From Niabella yanshanensis (GTDB lineage: Bacteria > Bacteroidota > Bacteroidia > Chitinophagales > Chitinophagaceae), in NCBI RefSeq assembly GCF_034424215.1, contig NZ_CP139960.1:3906001-3970000 (forward strand): a stretch of DNA of 64,000 nt. The letters run 5' to 3'. Every line of letters begins with the position of its first letter. Position 1 is the first letter of the stretch. The translations under genes were made by a program, and so were the position numbers. The notes under the pieces are model-generated. The model was not told where the DNA came from, searched no databases, and was given only the letters and a program-made list of their open reading frames with translations. This document shows, one piece after another, positions 24,885 through 34,143 of the stretch.

Positions 24885-25703
24885 CGCAATGTTTAAAGTT
24901 TGGGTAGCAATTGATCACCTGGTATTCCCAATAAAAAACTCTTTGGTATTTACCAGGGAGGCGGTTTGAATAATGGGGAATTTTTAAAATGGTTCTCTCT
25001 AAAATTATTTTTTTGGCAGGGCGGTTCATAAACTTTGAGTCAGTGACTGATCATTGTCCTCTTAAAAAGTTTAAAGAAATGGAAAGAAAAATCCGTGAAG
25101 GCACTGGCCAGGAGAGCCGCCAGCTCAATAGGGTTTGTACATCGGATTGTTGTTGGGTTTCCCCTTCCACTTCTGGCGTGCTTTTTTTGCTACAGCTGGT
25201 AGCGGTCAACAGGAGGCTGGCAACGGCAACTAAGCAATGTATTTTATTTATTCGCGGCTTTTTCGTTTATGTGTGTTGGTTACATATATTCCCGATTAGT
25301 GCTTCAAAGCCTTAAGCGATTTGGGTTTAAGACGTAGCAGGTACGCAGTACGCAACACACGTATTAATTTTTTTTAGAAATATATCTCTTTGTTTGTAAA
25401 GGGATGCATATACCTGACCGGTTGGTTACCCGACTGGAGAGAATGATTGTCCTGTAACGCAGCGGGTTGTGCTCAATCAGCACCGCACACGGGCTGAAAT
25501 GTGTATAACCTGTGTTTTCGTGTAAGGAAAATGTTTGGAAATAAAGATTTTTTTCTACCCTTTTTCGGGTCTAAATTCGCCCTTTGGTTTTAACGGGTAG
25601 GTACACCTCAACTAAATAATTTAACAGAATTACAAGTAGGATTGCACCCAGTGAATCGTTGGTAATAACTGATGACAGGACCTTTTATCGTTTGAATTGA
25701 ACA
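24885..25703. other. Intergenic region before dnaB, no convincing gene
   Basis: More than 800 bp with no recognisable protein gene. Blocks able to pair are CCGCCAGCT (25117-25125) with AGCTGG..GCGG (25194-25205). A possible stem around GGTTGTGCT / AGCAC lies near 25465-25485. A small untranslated RNA is possible, but none of the common ones (RNase P RNA, tmRNA, SRP RNA) could be identified. An ORF of 108 codons here (from 24989) lacks protein-like character. Confidence 0.45.
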
Positions 25704-27293
25704 ATGGACCCCATTAACTTAAATAAAGACAGGAAGCAAAAACGCAGAACCAGCGCTGGTTCTGCGGCTGATGTAGGTACCCTGGTATACGGCAAAGTGC
25801 CACCCCAGGCGCGTGAGCTGGAAGAAGCGGTTTTAGGAGCGATCATGCTGGAGAAAGGTGCTTTTGATGCCGTGATCGAAACTATACGCAACCCGGAATG
25901 CTTTTACGTAGACGCGCATCAGCGCATTTTCCGTGCTATACAATCGCTGGCTAATAAAAGCCAGCCTATTGATATCCTCACTGTAGTGGAAGAGCTGCGT
26001 ATGAAGGAAGAGTTAGATATTGTTGGTGGCCCTTATTATGTAACTAAGCTTACTAATACCGTGGTATCGGCTGCTAACGTAGAGTCGCATGCCCGTATTA
26101 TCATGCAGAAATTTATACAGCGCGAATTAATACGGATCAGCGGTGAAATACTTTCGGATGCTTATGAAGATAGTGCGGATGTTTTTGATTTGCTGGACGA
26201 TGCTGAGTCTAAACTTTTTGAAATAACCAACTCACACATGAAGAGTACGATGCAATCCATCGACTCTGTACTGGTAGATACTATTAAACGTATTGAAGAT
26301 CTGCGTCACCGGAATGAAGATGTTACCGGTGTTCCTAGTGGGTTTAAGCCTTTGGATAAAATCACTTATGGTTGGCAGAATAGTGATTTGATCATCCTGG
26401 CGGCAAGGCCGGCAGTAGGTAAAACAGCGTTTGCCTTAAACCTGGCCCGTAATGCTATTATGAATCCTTCGAAGCAAACTCCGGTGGCTTTCTTCTCTCT
26501 GGAGATGAGTGCCGCCCAGCTGGTACAGCGGGTATTATCTGCCGAAAGTGAGATCATGCTGGAAAAAATTGCCCGGGGCAAAATGGAAGAGCACGAGATG
26601 AAGCAGTTATATACCAAGGGTATACAACGACTATCACAGGCCCCGCTTTTTATTGACGATACAGCAGCCCTGAATATATTTGAGCTACGTGCCAAATGCC
26701 GTAAGCTTAAGAACAAGCACAATATAGGGATGGTGATCATCGACTATTTACAGTTGATGAGCGGAGGGGGAGATAATAAAAACGGTAACCGTGAGCAGGA
26801 GATCAGCACCATCAGCCGAAATCTGAAAGGTCTGGCAAAAGAGCTGAACATTCCCATTATCGCCCTGTCGCAGTTGAGTCGTGCTGTGGAGCAGCGGGGT
26901 ACGAAAGAGGGTAGCCGGGTTCCGCAATTGAGTGATCTTCGGGAATCGGGAGCGATCGAGCAGGATGCGGATATGGTGATGTTCCTTTACCGTCCAGATT
27001 ATTACGATATTAATACCAATTCGGAAGGCGAAGATCAAAAAGGTTTGACCGAGGTAAAGATCGCCAAGCATCGTAATGGTTCGCTTGACACAGTAAAGCT
27101 TAAAGCCTTGCTCCATATCCAAAAATTCATTTCCTGGGATGAGGATCCTTATAATGCGGTCGGATTAGGAGGTGGTACCTGGCGCCCGGTAAACGATGAC
27201 GCGGATGCCGGAGGTGGCGGTGCCAGACTCTTCCAGGCGCAAAGCAAGATGAACAATATGAGTGATGATGAGCTGGATGAAGCGCCGTTTTAG
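25704..27293 (+). CDS. dnaB: Replicative DNA helicase DnaB
   Basis: A 529-residue hexameric 5'-3' helicase of the replication fork. The N-terminal domain starts at VPPQARELEEAVLGAIMLEK (residues about 32-51). The RecA-like C-terminal domain has Walker A in ARPAVGKTAFALN, then SLEMSAAQLVQRVLSAES, Walker B in IGMVIIDYLQLM, and REQEISTISRNLKGLAKELN. No intein interrupts it. A glycine-rich low-complexity tail (DADAGGGGARLFQ) ends the protein. Length is slightly above E. coli DnaB (471). Followed by rsmE and nagA in the same direction. Confidence 0.96.
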   Translation: MDPINLNKDRKQKRRTSAGSAADVGTLVYGKVPPQARELEEAVLGAIMLEKGAFDAVIETIRNPECFYVDAHQRIFRAIQSLANKSQPIDILTVVEELRMKEELDIVGGPYYVTKLTNTVVSAANVESHARIIMQKFIQRELIRISGEILSDAYEDSADVFDLLDDAESKLFEITNSHMKSTMQSIDSVLVDTIKRIEDLRHRNEDVTGVPSGFKPLDKITYGWQNSDLIILAARPAVGKTAFALNLARNAIMNPSKQTPVAFFSLEMSAAQLVQRVLSAESEIMLEKIARGKMEEHEMKQLYTKGIQRLSQAPLFIDDTAALNIFELRAKCRKLKNKHNIGMVIIDYLQLMSGGGDNKNGNREQEISTISRNLKGLAKELNIPIIALSQLSRAVEQRGTKEGSRVPQLSDLRESGAIEQDADMVMFLYRPDYYDINTNSEGEDQKGLTEVKIAKHRNGSLDTVKLKALLHIQKFISWDEDPYNAVGLGGGTWRPVNDDADAGGGGARLFQAQSKMNNMSDDELDEAPF

Positions 27294-27359
27294 TTGACAG
27301 ATGACAGTTGTAAGTGCGCGGGTTAATACCTGGATGTTCAACAAAACCCAATCAATAGT

Positions 27360-28205
27360 TTGTTACCTTACTTTTATATACAGCAGCTTGAAATTAGTTC
27401 TGAAGTTTCCAAAGGTCAGAATGGAGAAGGTTGGTTTGCAGGATTCCCGGTGGATCAGCCCAATGTTTTTTTCAATGATGAAAAACAAAAGAATGCGAAA
27501 GGTGTAAGACTGACTTTAGGGCAGGAAAATGATCTTAATTCAGGCATGACCATTTCTCTCGATGAAACCAATTCCAAACATGCGATCCAGGTGTTGAGAA
27601 TGAAAATCGGTGATCGAATGCACCTGACCGATGGTAAAGGCCACCTGATTACTGCAACTATTGTTAACGATCACCGGAAACATTGCCAGGTTTCGGTTGA
27701 TTTTATAGAACCTAAAGCTAAACAAGGAGCCGATGTAGCCATTGCGATCGCCCTCACCAAAAATACCAGCCGCTTTGAGTGGTTCCTGGAGAAAGCAGCA
27801 GAACTGGGCGTAAGCAGGGTAATCCCTCTTATTACCAAACGAACCGAAACAGGGAAGTTCAAAGAAGAGCGTCTTCAAAATATATTAATAAGTGCCATGC
27901 TGCAAAGTCAGCAAACCTGGCTGCTGCAAATGAGCGCCCCGGTTGATTTCAATAAATTTATAGCTGACGCTGAACTTGAGCCTGCTAAAAAGTATATTGC
28001 CCATTGTATTGAAACTGATAAGCAGTCTTTAGAATATTCCCTGTCTTCTTCTCTCATTTTAGTGGGACCTGAAGGTGATTTCACCCCGGAAGAAATTGAA
28101 GCCGCTCTGAATAACGGTTACCAGCCTGTTACATTGGGTGAAACCCGCCTGCGAACCGAAACTGCCGGGATGGTTGCGGCAACATTACTACGCATCGGTA
28201 ATTAA
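27360..28205 (+). CDS. rsmE: 16S rRNA m3U1498 methyltransferase RsmE
   Basis: 281 residues. The SPOUT methyltransferase that modifies U1498 in the ribosomal decoding region. The SPOUT core is clear: AIALTKNTSRFEWFLEKAAE, LGVSRVIPLITKRTE, then LVGPEGDFTPEEIEAA and LGETRLRTETAGMVAAT (the knot). The N-terminal PUA-like domain starts LPYFYIQQLE and resumes the family pattern at ISLDETNSKHAIQVLRMKIG. About 50 residues in between (roughly 12-62) appear extra compared with the family, which is usually near 235-245 residues. The start is a TTG that keeps the FYI motif. 18 codons would be lost if a later start were used. It is in an operon with nagA. Confidence 0.9.
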   Translation: MLPYFYIQQLEISSEVSKGQNGEGWFAGFPVDQPNVFFNDEKQKNAKGVRLTLGQENDLNSGMTISLDETNSKHAIQVLRMKIGDRMHLTDGKGHLITATIVNDHRKHCQVSVDFIEPKAKQGADVAIAIALTKNTSRFEWFLEKAAELGVSRVIPLITKRTETGKFKEERLQNILISAMLQSQQTWLLQMSAPVDFNKFIADAELEPAKKYIAHCIETDKQSLEYSLSSSLILVGPEGDFTPEEIEAALNNGYQPVTLGETRLRTETAGMVAATLLRIGN

Positions 28206-28243
28206 CGCCGATAACTTTATTATGTTTGCCGAAAATCCGTATC

Positions 28244-29356
28244 ATGCAGCAGGCAATTATCAATGCTACCATTTTTACCGGTTCTGAAATTGTAAAAGAT
28301 GCTTCCATTCTTATTGAGAATGGAAAAATCATTAAGATAGATGCGTCTATGCCCGATGGTGTTCAAATAATAGATGCCGCCGGTAAGAATATTGCTCCTG
28401 CTTTCATTGATATACAGCCTAACGGAGGCTACGATTTGTATTTTTCTAAAGAGTTATCTGACGCTTCTTTGCAGGACATGTACCAGGCCAGCATCGATCA
28501 TGGTACAGGGTATATATTACCCACATTAATCTCATCAGGTTTTGAAACAATTCTAAAGGGAATTGAAACTGTCAAAAACTTTATGCAGCAGCAACCCGGT
28601 GTATTGGGCATGCACCTGGAAGGACCCTTTATAAACGTTGACAAACGGGGTGCCCATCCTGCTACTATCATTCGGAAGCCAACAGATGAAGAGTTGAAAC
28701 AGATCATTGCTGCAGGTAAAGAAGTAATCAAGATCATCACTATAGCTCCGGAGTGTTTTACGGATGATCAGTTACAGTTATTGCTGGATAGCGGTATTAA
28801 TATAGCCATTGGCCATACTGCGGTTACCTACGAGCAGGCACAGTACTATTTTTCAAAAGGCATTCAACTGGTAACTCATTTGTACAATGCCATGAACCAG
28901 ATGGGCCATAGGGAATGTGGTTTGGTTGGAGCGATATTCGATAATGAAAATGTGTATGCTCCTGTTATCCTGGATGGAGGACATTGCCACTACGCCGCAG
29001 CCCGGGTGGCCTATAAACAAAAGGGTGATAAACTGATTTTATTATCAGATGCAGCCTTCCTGGGAAGAAGAAAACAGGTATTTGACTGGGAAAATCTGAG
29101 TATAAAAATGGTAGACGGTTATTACCGGGACGGCGCAGGTAATTTAGGCGGCGCTGCCATATCAATGATTGATGCTGTTAAAAATGCGATGGTCCATTTA
29201 CATGTTACATTACAGGAGGCTATTGAAATGGCTACCGGCCGGGTGGCTAAAGCTATAAAAATGGATGGGCGCATCGGCTTTATACAACCCGGCTATGATG
29301 CAAGATTTGTACTATTTGATAACGAGCTGAGTTCGGTAGAATTTTTAGCCGGCTAA
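28244..29356 (+). CDS. nagA: N-acetylglucosamine-6-phosphate deacetylase
   Basis: A 370-residue amidohydrolase that deacetylates GlcNAc-6-P to glucosamine-6-P in amino-sugar recycling. Metal and substrate motifs are visible: MHLEGPFINVDKRGAH (Glu ligand), INIAIGHTAVTYEQA and VTHLYNAMNQMGHRE (His ligands), and LLSDAAFLG (catalytic Asp). The ATG at 28244 is chosen; a TTG six codons upstream is less likely. It starts 38 bp after rsmE, so it is probably cotranscribed. Convergent with the dCMP deaminase gene, only 3 bp apart at the ends. Confidence 0.92.
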   Translation: MQQAIINATIFTGSEIVKDASILIENGKIIKIDASMPDGVQIIDAAGKNIAPAFIDIQPNGGYDLYFSKELSDASLQDMYQASIDHGTGYILPTLISSGFETILKGIETVKNFMQQQPGVLGMHLEGPFINVDKRGAHPATIIRKPTDEELKQIIAAGKEVIKIITIAPECFTDDQLQLLLDSGINIAIGHTAVTYEQAQYYFSKGIQLVTHLYNAMNQMGHRECGLVGAIFDNENVYAPVILDGGHCHYAAARVAYKQKGDKLILLSDAAFLGRRKQVFDWENLSIKMVDGYYRDGAGNLGGAAISMIDAVKNAMVHLHVTLQEAIEMATGRVAKAIKMDGRIGFIQPGYDARFVLFDNELSSVEFLAG

Positions 29357-29359
29357 TGA

Positions 29360-29857
29360 TCAGACATCGCCTTCTTCAAATGAAAGCGCGATATGCTTTT
29401 GCTGTGCTTCCATCTTTCTCATCGCAATACCAGCTTTTTCCAACATTTTTTTAGAAGCTACAAAACTATCTTGCGTAGCATATTTATCCGACAGGTAAAT
29501 TACCTCGCCGATGCCAGATTGTATAATAGCTTTGGTACACTCGTTACAAGGAAATAGTGCGGTATATATTTTACAACCATGAAGGCTGATGCCGATATTG
29601 TTGAGTATGGCGTTCAATTCCGCATGGCAAACATAGGGGTACTTCGTTTCTAAAAAACTACCCTGCTTTTGCCAGGGAAACTCATCGTCGCTGATACCGA
29701 TAGGTAAACCATTGTATCCCACACCTACTATTTTATTTTGGGTGTTTACGATACAGGCGCCTACCTGGGTTGAAGGATCTTTGCTACGTTTGCCCGAGAG
29801 CAATGCTACGCCCATAAAATACTCATCCCAGCTAATATAATTCTCTCTTTTTGACAT
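29360..29857 (-). CDS. Deoxycytidylate (dCMP) deaminase
   Basis: A 165-residue zinc-dependent deaminase that converts dCMP to dUMP for dTTP synthesis (ComEB-like). Zinc ligands are visible: His and catalytic Glu in CHAELNAILNNI, and the two Cys in LFPCNECTKAIIQ. GACIVNTQNKIVGVGYNGLP is the typical N-terminal strand region. It has a TAATTTTG box upstream and is monocistronic. Confidence 0.92.
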   Translation of the reverse strand: MSKRENYISWDEYFMGVALLSGKRSKDPSTQVGACIVNTQNKIVGVGYNGLPIGISDDEFPWQKQGSFLETKYPYVCHAELNAILNNIGISLHGCKIYTALFPCNECTKAIIQSGIGEVIYLSDKYATQDSFVASKKMLEKAGIAMRKMEAQQKHIALSFEEGDV

Positions 29858-29879
29858 TGCCGAACTTTAACGGTTTCTG

Positions 29880-29887
29880 CAAAATTA
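29880..29887 (-). promoter_or_regulatory. -7 box of the dCMP deaminase promoter
   Basis: TAATTTTG on the minus strand, a full match to TAnnTTTG, 22 bases before the ATG. No clear TTG at -33. Confidence 0.45.
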
Positions 29888-29930
29888 TTGGAATTAGACT
29901 ATTGGGTTATAAGAAAACGATGTGGTTTCC

Positions 29931-30503
29931 TTACGCGCGTTTGATAGCGTTGGTAGCTTCCAGGTATAAATTGTATACTTTTTGAGCACCCTGTAAAGCG
30001 CTATCATGATCTTCGTATTGATTAATGAGTTCCAGGAATTGCTTCCACATCACTCCGGTATCACCAGCATAAACATTGTAATACGCCAAAGGCAAGTCAG
30101 CGAATGCTTCATTTTTTTTCAGTCTTTTTATAATAACCTGCCCGCCTAAGGTAGCGCCTTCCAAAACATATAAAGCGCCCAGGGCCTCAACTTTACTATG
30201 AAAAGAAGGTTGATTTACCGGCAGATGTTGGTCCTCCGAAAGATTGATTTCTGAGGCCTTCATATCGGCTTCAAGGGCGGGCAGTTTTTTTCTTTTGCCG
30301 GGCTCAATTTCCTGGCCTGTTCTTTTTCCTAATACATCGAAGATGATTGGCTCCAGTAACTGGTGTACGAAATAATTAACACGCAATACCTTGTTATAAT
30401 CAGCAAGAGTAAAGCTCCCGTCCATAATCGCATTAGCAAACATCGCCTCCTCCAGCCGGGTATGCAGTGGAGCGGTAGTTGTTTTAATAATAGTACTCAG
30501 CAT
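29931..30503 (-). CDS. bphO: Heme oxygenase (biliverdin-forming)
   Basis: A 190-residue all-helical heme oxygenase of the BphO/HemO type that opens heme to biliverdin, CO and iron. The N-terminal helix STIIKTTTAPLHTRLEEAMF carries the proximal His (in LHTRLE). The distal helix holds ALGALYVLEGATLGGQVI (the GxxxG pattern). It follows the phytochrome gene immediately: the kinase stop codon TAA and this ATG are contiguous, which suggests translational coupling. The likely purpose is to supply biliverdin to the phytochrome. Confidence 0.9.
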   Translation of the reverse strand: MLSTIIKTTTAPLHTRLEEAMFANAIMDGSFTLADYNKVLRVNYFVHQLLEPIIFDVLGKRTGQEIEPGKRKKLPALEADMKASEINLSEDQHLPVNQPSFHSKVEALGALYVLEGATLGGQVIIKRLKKNEAFADLPLAYYNVYAGDTGVMWKQFLELINQYEDHDSALQGAQKVYNLYLEATNAIKRA

Positions 30504-32720
30504 TTAAGATGGCGTATTTTGAAAAACGAGGTAGAAAGCGGTCCCCTCGCCAAGGTTACTGATGCACCAGGCATAACCTTTGTGTTTTTCAAGGATGGTT
30601 TGTACAATGGGCAGACCTATACCAGAACCCTCAAATTCACTGGCATTCTGGCAACGGTTGAACAGGTCAAATATATGCGCATGATCTTCAGGCGGAATGC
30701 CGATCCCGTTGTCCAATATTTTGTAACAGGTATAGGCATCCTTTTTAAATCCACTGATCTCAACCTTTGGGTTGCTGGTTTTAGAACTATATTTTAGCGC
30801 ATTGCCAATAATATTAGAGAAGCAATGATAAATAAGATGATGGTCGCCCAATATTTCGGGTGTATTGCCAATAAGAATCTTTGTTTTATGGTACTCATGG
30901 GCGATGGTGTGATCGCTTACAATGTCATTAATGAGTTTAGAAACATCTACTTCCTTAAAAGTGATCTCATTCTTATTAATACGGGTAAGTTGATTAACGC
31001 CCGATATCATCTCGTTCATTTTGTCAACACTGGTCATGATCTTTTTAGTGATCTCCTTTTCTTTCGGACTCATCGAATCACCTGCCAGTAATAATAGCTG
31101 GGCGTAAGACCTGATCACAGTTAACGGGGTTTTCAGATCGTGAGAAACCGTATAGCTAAAAAATTCCAGGTCCTTAGTTATACGATTCAACTTGCTGTTA
31201 TAATCAGAGATCTGTCTTCTTTCTTTCTCGAAAGAAGAGTCTATCAGCAGCGCCACCCGTTGCGCCGAGCTGATTTCTTCATTCGTCCAGCTTTCAGATT
31301 GCTGTGTTATGTTCTCTCTCCAAACCGCAAATGACTTACGGGGAACATATTGTTTTAATTGATGGTTATCCTTCACCGGTTGTGTATCTTTATCATGAGG
31401 GTTGCCCGCCCATTGAACCACGTACCGGTTTTCCTTTTTGAACCAGATTAAATAGCTTCCTTCAACAGTCAATGGTGCAATGAGTATACCGCTGGCTCTT
31501 TTATAGTAGTCCACTGCTTTCTCATCTTCCTTCGAAAACTGCTGTGTATAATACAAGCCGTAAATACGTTTCGTTTTATGCCATTCGATGATGGACAGTA
31601 TCTGGTCTCTTTCGGGCACCAGACCCTGGCTGTACAACTGCCCGTCAAACATCATGGCAAATCCTGATGCACTGGTTGTCTGTAGTAAATGTTGTAAACC
31701 TTTATTAAGACTGGATTTAAAGTTGTGTTCCTGTATAATCAACTCCTGGAGCCTTGAATAATTGCTGGTGTATTTCCGCTCAGCCTGCTTGGAAAGGTCT
31801 TTTAATTTTTCAGAAATCCTCGACATCATCACTTTAGCAATAAGTAAAGTAGCTTGCCGAACCTTAAAGTCAATTATTTTACGCGTACTGTGATGGCAGG
31901 ATACCAGGCCCCAGAGCACATTGTCATCCATTATAGATACACTATAACTGGATGTTACGCCCATGTTTTTAAGGTACTCAATATGTGTTGGAGATACTGC
32001 CCGTAACACAGAATACGTAAGATCAAGAGGGGCCGGGGTAGATGAAATCACCGAAGGGGTAGCACCTCCTGCTTCGTGCACCAGGCGAATATGATTTTTT
32101 TTATAAAGCTCCCGTGCTTGTCTGGGTATATCCGTTTCAGGATATCGCAATCCCATAAAGGGTTCCAGCTCCTCATCTATAGCTTCTGCTACTACCTGCC
32201 CACTTCCGTCCTTATGGAACTGGTACACCATAACCCTCTCAAAACCGGTGATCCGTTTTATCTCCGAAACAGCTGCATCCATAATATCCGCAATAATATT
32301 CTGGCCAATGACAGTGTCTACTATCTCGAAAATTTTATCAGAAACATCTCCTTCCTGCAAAACAGGTTCTGTTTCAAATATCAGGTAGTTATTGCTGAAA
32401 GAGTGAATAAGGTAATAAGTGATACCATTGCAGGTTACAACCGGATAATGATTGGGCAGGCTTACATCGCCCTTGCTAAGGGATGCCGCGTAATGGGAGA
32501 ACAAAAAGCCAGGTGCAGTAATAAGCTTATCTAAAATTCTGCAGTGTCTTCCAATAAGGTCATTGGCATCTGCCAATAATAAACTGTTTACATTTTCACT
32601 GGCATGCGTAACCTGTTCCTTCTCCTTCTCTATTCCAATCAGGAAACCCCTATCCTGAATTTTACCAAGAATGTGAATGGGTTCTGTGTGGCACTGAAGT
32701 ATTGAAGAAGGACTACTCAT
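30504..32720 (-). CDS. bphP: Bacteriophytochrome histidine kinase
   Basis: 738 residues with the PAS-GAF-PHY-kinase order. The chromophore Cys is Cys10 in ILQCHTEPIHILGKIQ. The GAF domain shows LRYPETDIPRQAREL (the PASDIP motif, here PETDIP) and WGLVSCHHSTRK. The PHY tongue has YVPRKSFAVWRE. The kinase part has FFSYTVSHDLKTPLTVI (phospho-acceptor His), the N-box IIGNALKYSS and G-box GSGIGLPIV. It should absorb red/far-red light with biliverdin and pass phosphate to a response regulator not encoded directly next to it. It is followed without a gap by the heme oxygenase gene. Confidence 0.95.
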   Translation of the reverse strand: MSSPSSILQCHTEPIHILGKIQDRGFLIGIEKEKEQVTHASENVNSLLLADANDLIGRHCRILDKLITAPGFLFSHYAASLSKGDVSLPNHYPVVTCNGITYYLIHSFSNNYLIFETEPVLQEGDVSDKIFEIVDTVIGQNIIADIMDAAVSEIKRITGFERVMVYQFHKDGSGQVVAEAIDEELEPFMGLRYPETDIPRQARELYKKNHIRLVHEAGGATPSVISSTPAPLDLTYSVLRAVSPTHIEYLKNMGVTSSYSVSIMDDNVLWGLVSCHHSTRKIIDFKVRQATLLIAKVMMSRISEKLKDLSKQAERKYTSNYSRLQELIIQEHNFKSSLNKGLQHLLQTTSASGFAMMFDGQLYSQGLVPERDQILSIIEWHKTKRIYGLYYTQQFSKEDEKAVDYYKRASGILIAPLTVEGSYLIWFKKENRYVVQWAGNPHDKDTQPVKDNHQLKQYVPRKSFAVWRENITQQSESWTNEEISSAQRVALLIDSSFEKERRQISDYNSKLNRITKDLEFFSYTVSHDLKTPLTVIRSYAQLLLLAGDSMSPKEKEITKKIMTSVDKMNEMISGVNQLTRINKNEITFKEVDVSKLINDIVSDHTIAHEYHKTKILIGNTPEILGDHHLIYHCFSNIIGNALKYSSKTSNPKVEISGFKKDAYTCYKILDNGIGIPPEDHAHIFDLFNRCQNASEFEGSGIGLPIVQTILEKHKGYAWCISNLGEGTAFYLVFQNTPS

Positions 32721-32905
32721 AAACGGTTTCGGGGATTATTCCTTAAACGCGGGAGAAGGTAAATGTAACCATTGTTTACGACATACGATCTATAAACGTT
32801 TTACAGGAGTATTTAGTATTGAGTTTCATGTAAGTAGATTGTTAAAGTTGTGGCAACAGGTATGGAATGCAGGTTAGTTCGTGTCATATTTAAAATAATG
32901 CTGCG

Positions 32906-33670
32906 ATGAAAACAGGTTTAGTAACCCTGCTGTTTTTATGGGGATGTGACCAGGTTTCGGTTCGTTCTGCTCCATACGACGAGCCTGCAACGCAGGGTTT
33001 AAAAGTGGATGCTTTTAGAAATGTGGGCGCAATCAGGGCACCTGCCGGTTTCACACGATTGCCCTGTAAGGAAGGTTCTTTCGGACACTGGCTGAGGACG
33101 GTTGCGCTAAAACCTGATAACCGGGTTTATCTGTATGATGGCCGGCTAAAGTCAAATCAGCAGGTACAGTATGCGGTCATAGACGTATCTGTAGGAAACA
33201 GGGATTTGCAGCAATGTGCCGATGCCATTATGAGGCTTCGCGCTGAATTCCTGTTTGAACAAAAACGCTTTTCTGATATTGTCTTTATTGACAACCTGAG
33301 TAAAAGATATACATGGACAGGCGGGAGTAATAAAACTAGTTTCCAGAAATACCTGGATCGTGTATTTGGTATGTGCGGAACCGCTTCATTGGAAAAGCAG
33401 CTGAACCCGGCATCAATGAAAAATATTGAACCCGGCGATGTCCTCATCAAAGGTGGTTTTCCCGGTCATGCTATGATCGTTGTAGATGTGGCCGTCAACG
33501 CAAAAGGTGAAAGACGGTTTATGCTGGCACAGAGCTATATGCCTGCACAGGATATACATATTGTTAAGAACCCCAATGCTAACAATAGCCCCTGGTATAA
33601 AGCAGATGAGCTGCAGCCGGTTACGACGCCTGAATGGACTTTTGTGCCCAGCCAGTTAAGAAAGTGGTAA
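32906..33670 (+). CDS. DUF4846 lipoprotein
   Basis: 254 residues. The N-terminus LVTLLFLWGCDQ contains a lipobox-like WGC, so it is likely a lipoprotein. The body fits DUF4846: GSFGHWLRTVALKPDNRVYL, YDGRLKSNQQVQYAVIDVSV, and DLQQCADAIMRLRAEFLFEQ. A later DVLIKGGFPGHAMIVVDVAV segment resembles an NlpC-like or transglutaminase-like His strand, but this is only suggestive. Function unknown. Divergent from the phytochrome gene. Confidence 0.82.
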   Translation: MKTGLVTLLFLWGCDQVSVRSAPYDEPATQGLKVDAFRNVGAIRAPAGFTRLPCKEGSFGHWLRTVALKPDNRVYLYDGRLKSNQQVQYAVIDVSVGNRDLQQCADAIMRLRAEFLFEQKRFSDIVFIDNLSKRYTWTGGSNKTSFQKYLDRVFGMCGTASLEKQLNPASMKNIEPGDVLIKGGFPGHAMIVVDVAVNAKGERRFMLAQSYMPAQDIHIVKNPNANNSPWYKADELQPVTTPEWTFVPSQLRKW

Positions 33671-33781
33671 GGTGGCTAAAAAAAAGATAGCCGCCACTAT
33701 TGATTAGAATCAGCATTTCAATTGAGTTTTGTCATAAGTGGCCTAAAAAGCAAGAGCTAGTTTTACGTCATCTTGGCTAAA

Positions 33782-34135
33782 ATGCAACTATATATTTCTG
33801 AAGGCACCCGCCCCGAGGATGTAAAGAATTTCTTTTCATCCTGCTATCCTTTTCTAAAAATCGAATTATATAAAATAGGAAATGAAAATAATCCTGGTCG
33901 GTTTAAAAAGCTGAGCCCGGTTACAGATAAGTTTGTTGATCTGCCGGGAGAAGGCATTGTTGATATTCATAGCGACATAACTGTGGCCGAATTAGGAAAC
34001 AGCTTCGCCAGCTTGGGCTTAAGAACCGAGGTATTCAGAAAGAGCGGCAATGTATGGGTGGCTACTTTACTTACCGATAGCTGGACGCTTCAGCAACAAA
34101 ATAATGCCGGAGAAGAGATCACTAATAATACCTGA
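33782..34135 (+). CDS. Hypothetical protein
   Basis: 117 residues, no family recognised. Soluble, no signal peptide or membrane segment. It has alternating strand and helix pieces: MQLYISEGTRPEDVKNFFSS, IVDIHSDITVAELGNSFASL and GLRTEVFRKSGNVWVATLLT. The small alpha/beta fold and the closing SWTLQQQNNAG segment tell little about function. The ATG at 33782 is preferred over a TTG three codons upstream. Convergent with the regulator gene, 8 bp apart. Confidence 0.7.
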   Translation: MQLYISEGTRPEDVKNFFSSCYPFLKIELYKIGNENNPGRFKKLSPVTDKFVDLPGEGIVDIHSDITVAELGNSFASLGLRTEVFRKSGNVWVATLLTDSWTLQQQNNAGEEITNNT

Positions 34136-34143
34136 GCTAAAAT

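Noticed and set aside
25020-25270. 6S RNA, tmRNA, SRP RNA or RNase P RNA in the gap before dnaB
   Set aside because: None of the conserved sequence blocks of these RNAs was found; only short complementary arms are visible.
24989-25315. 108-codon ORF before dnaB
   Set aside because: No recognisable domain, mixed composition with clustered Cys and Trp, and pairing segments typical of non-coding DNA or RNA.
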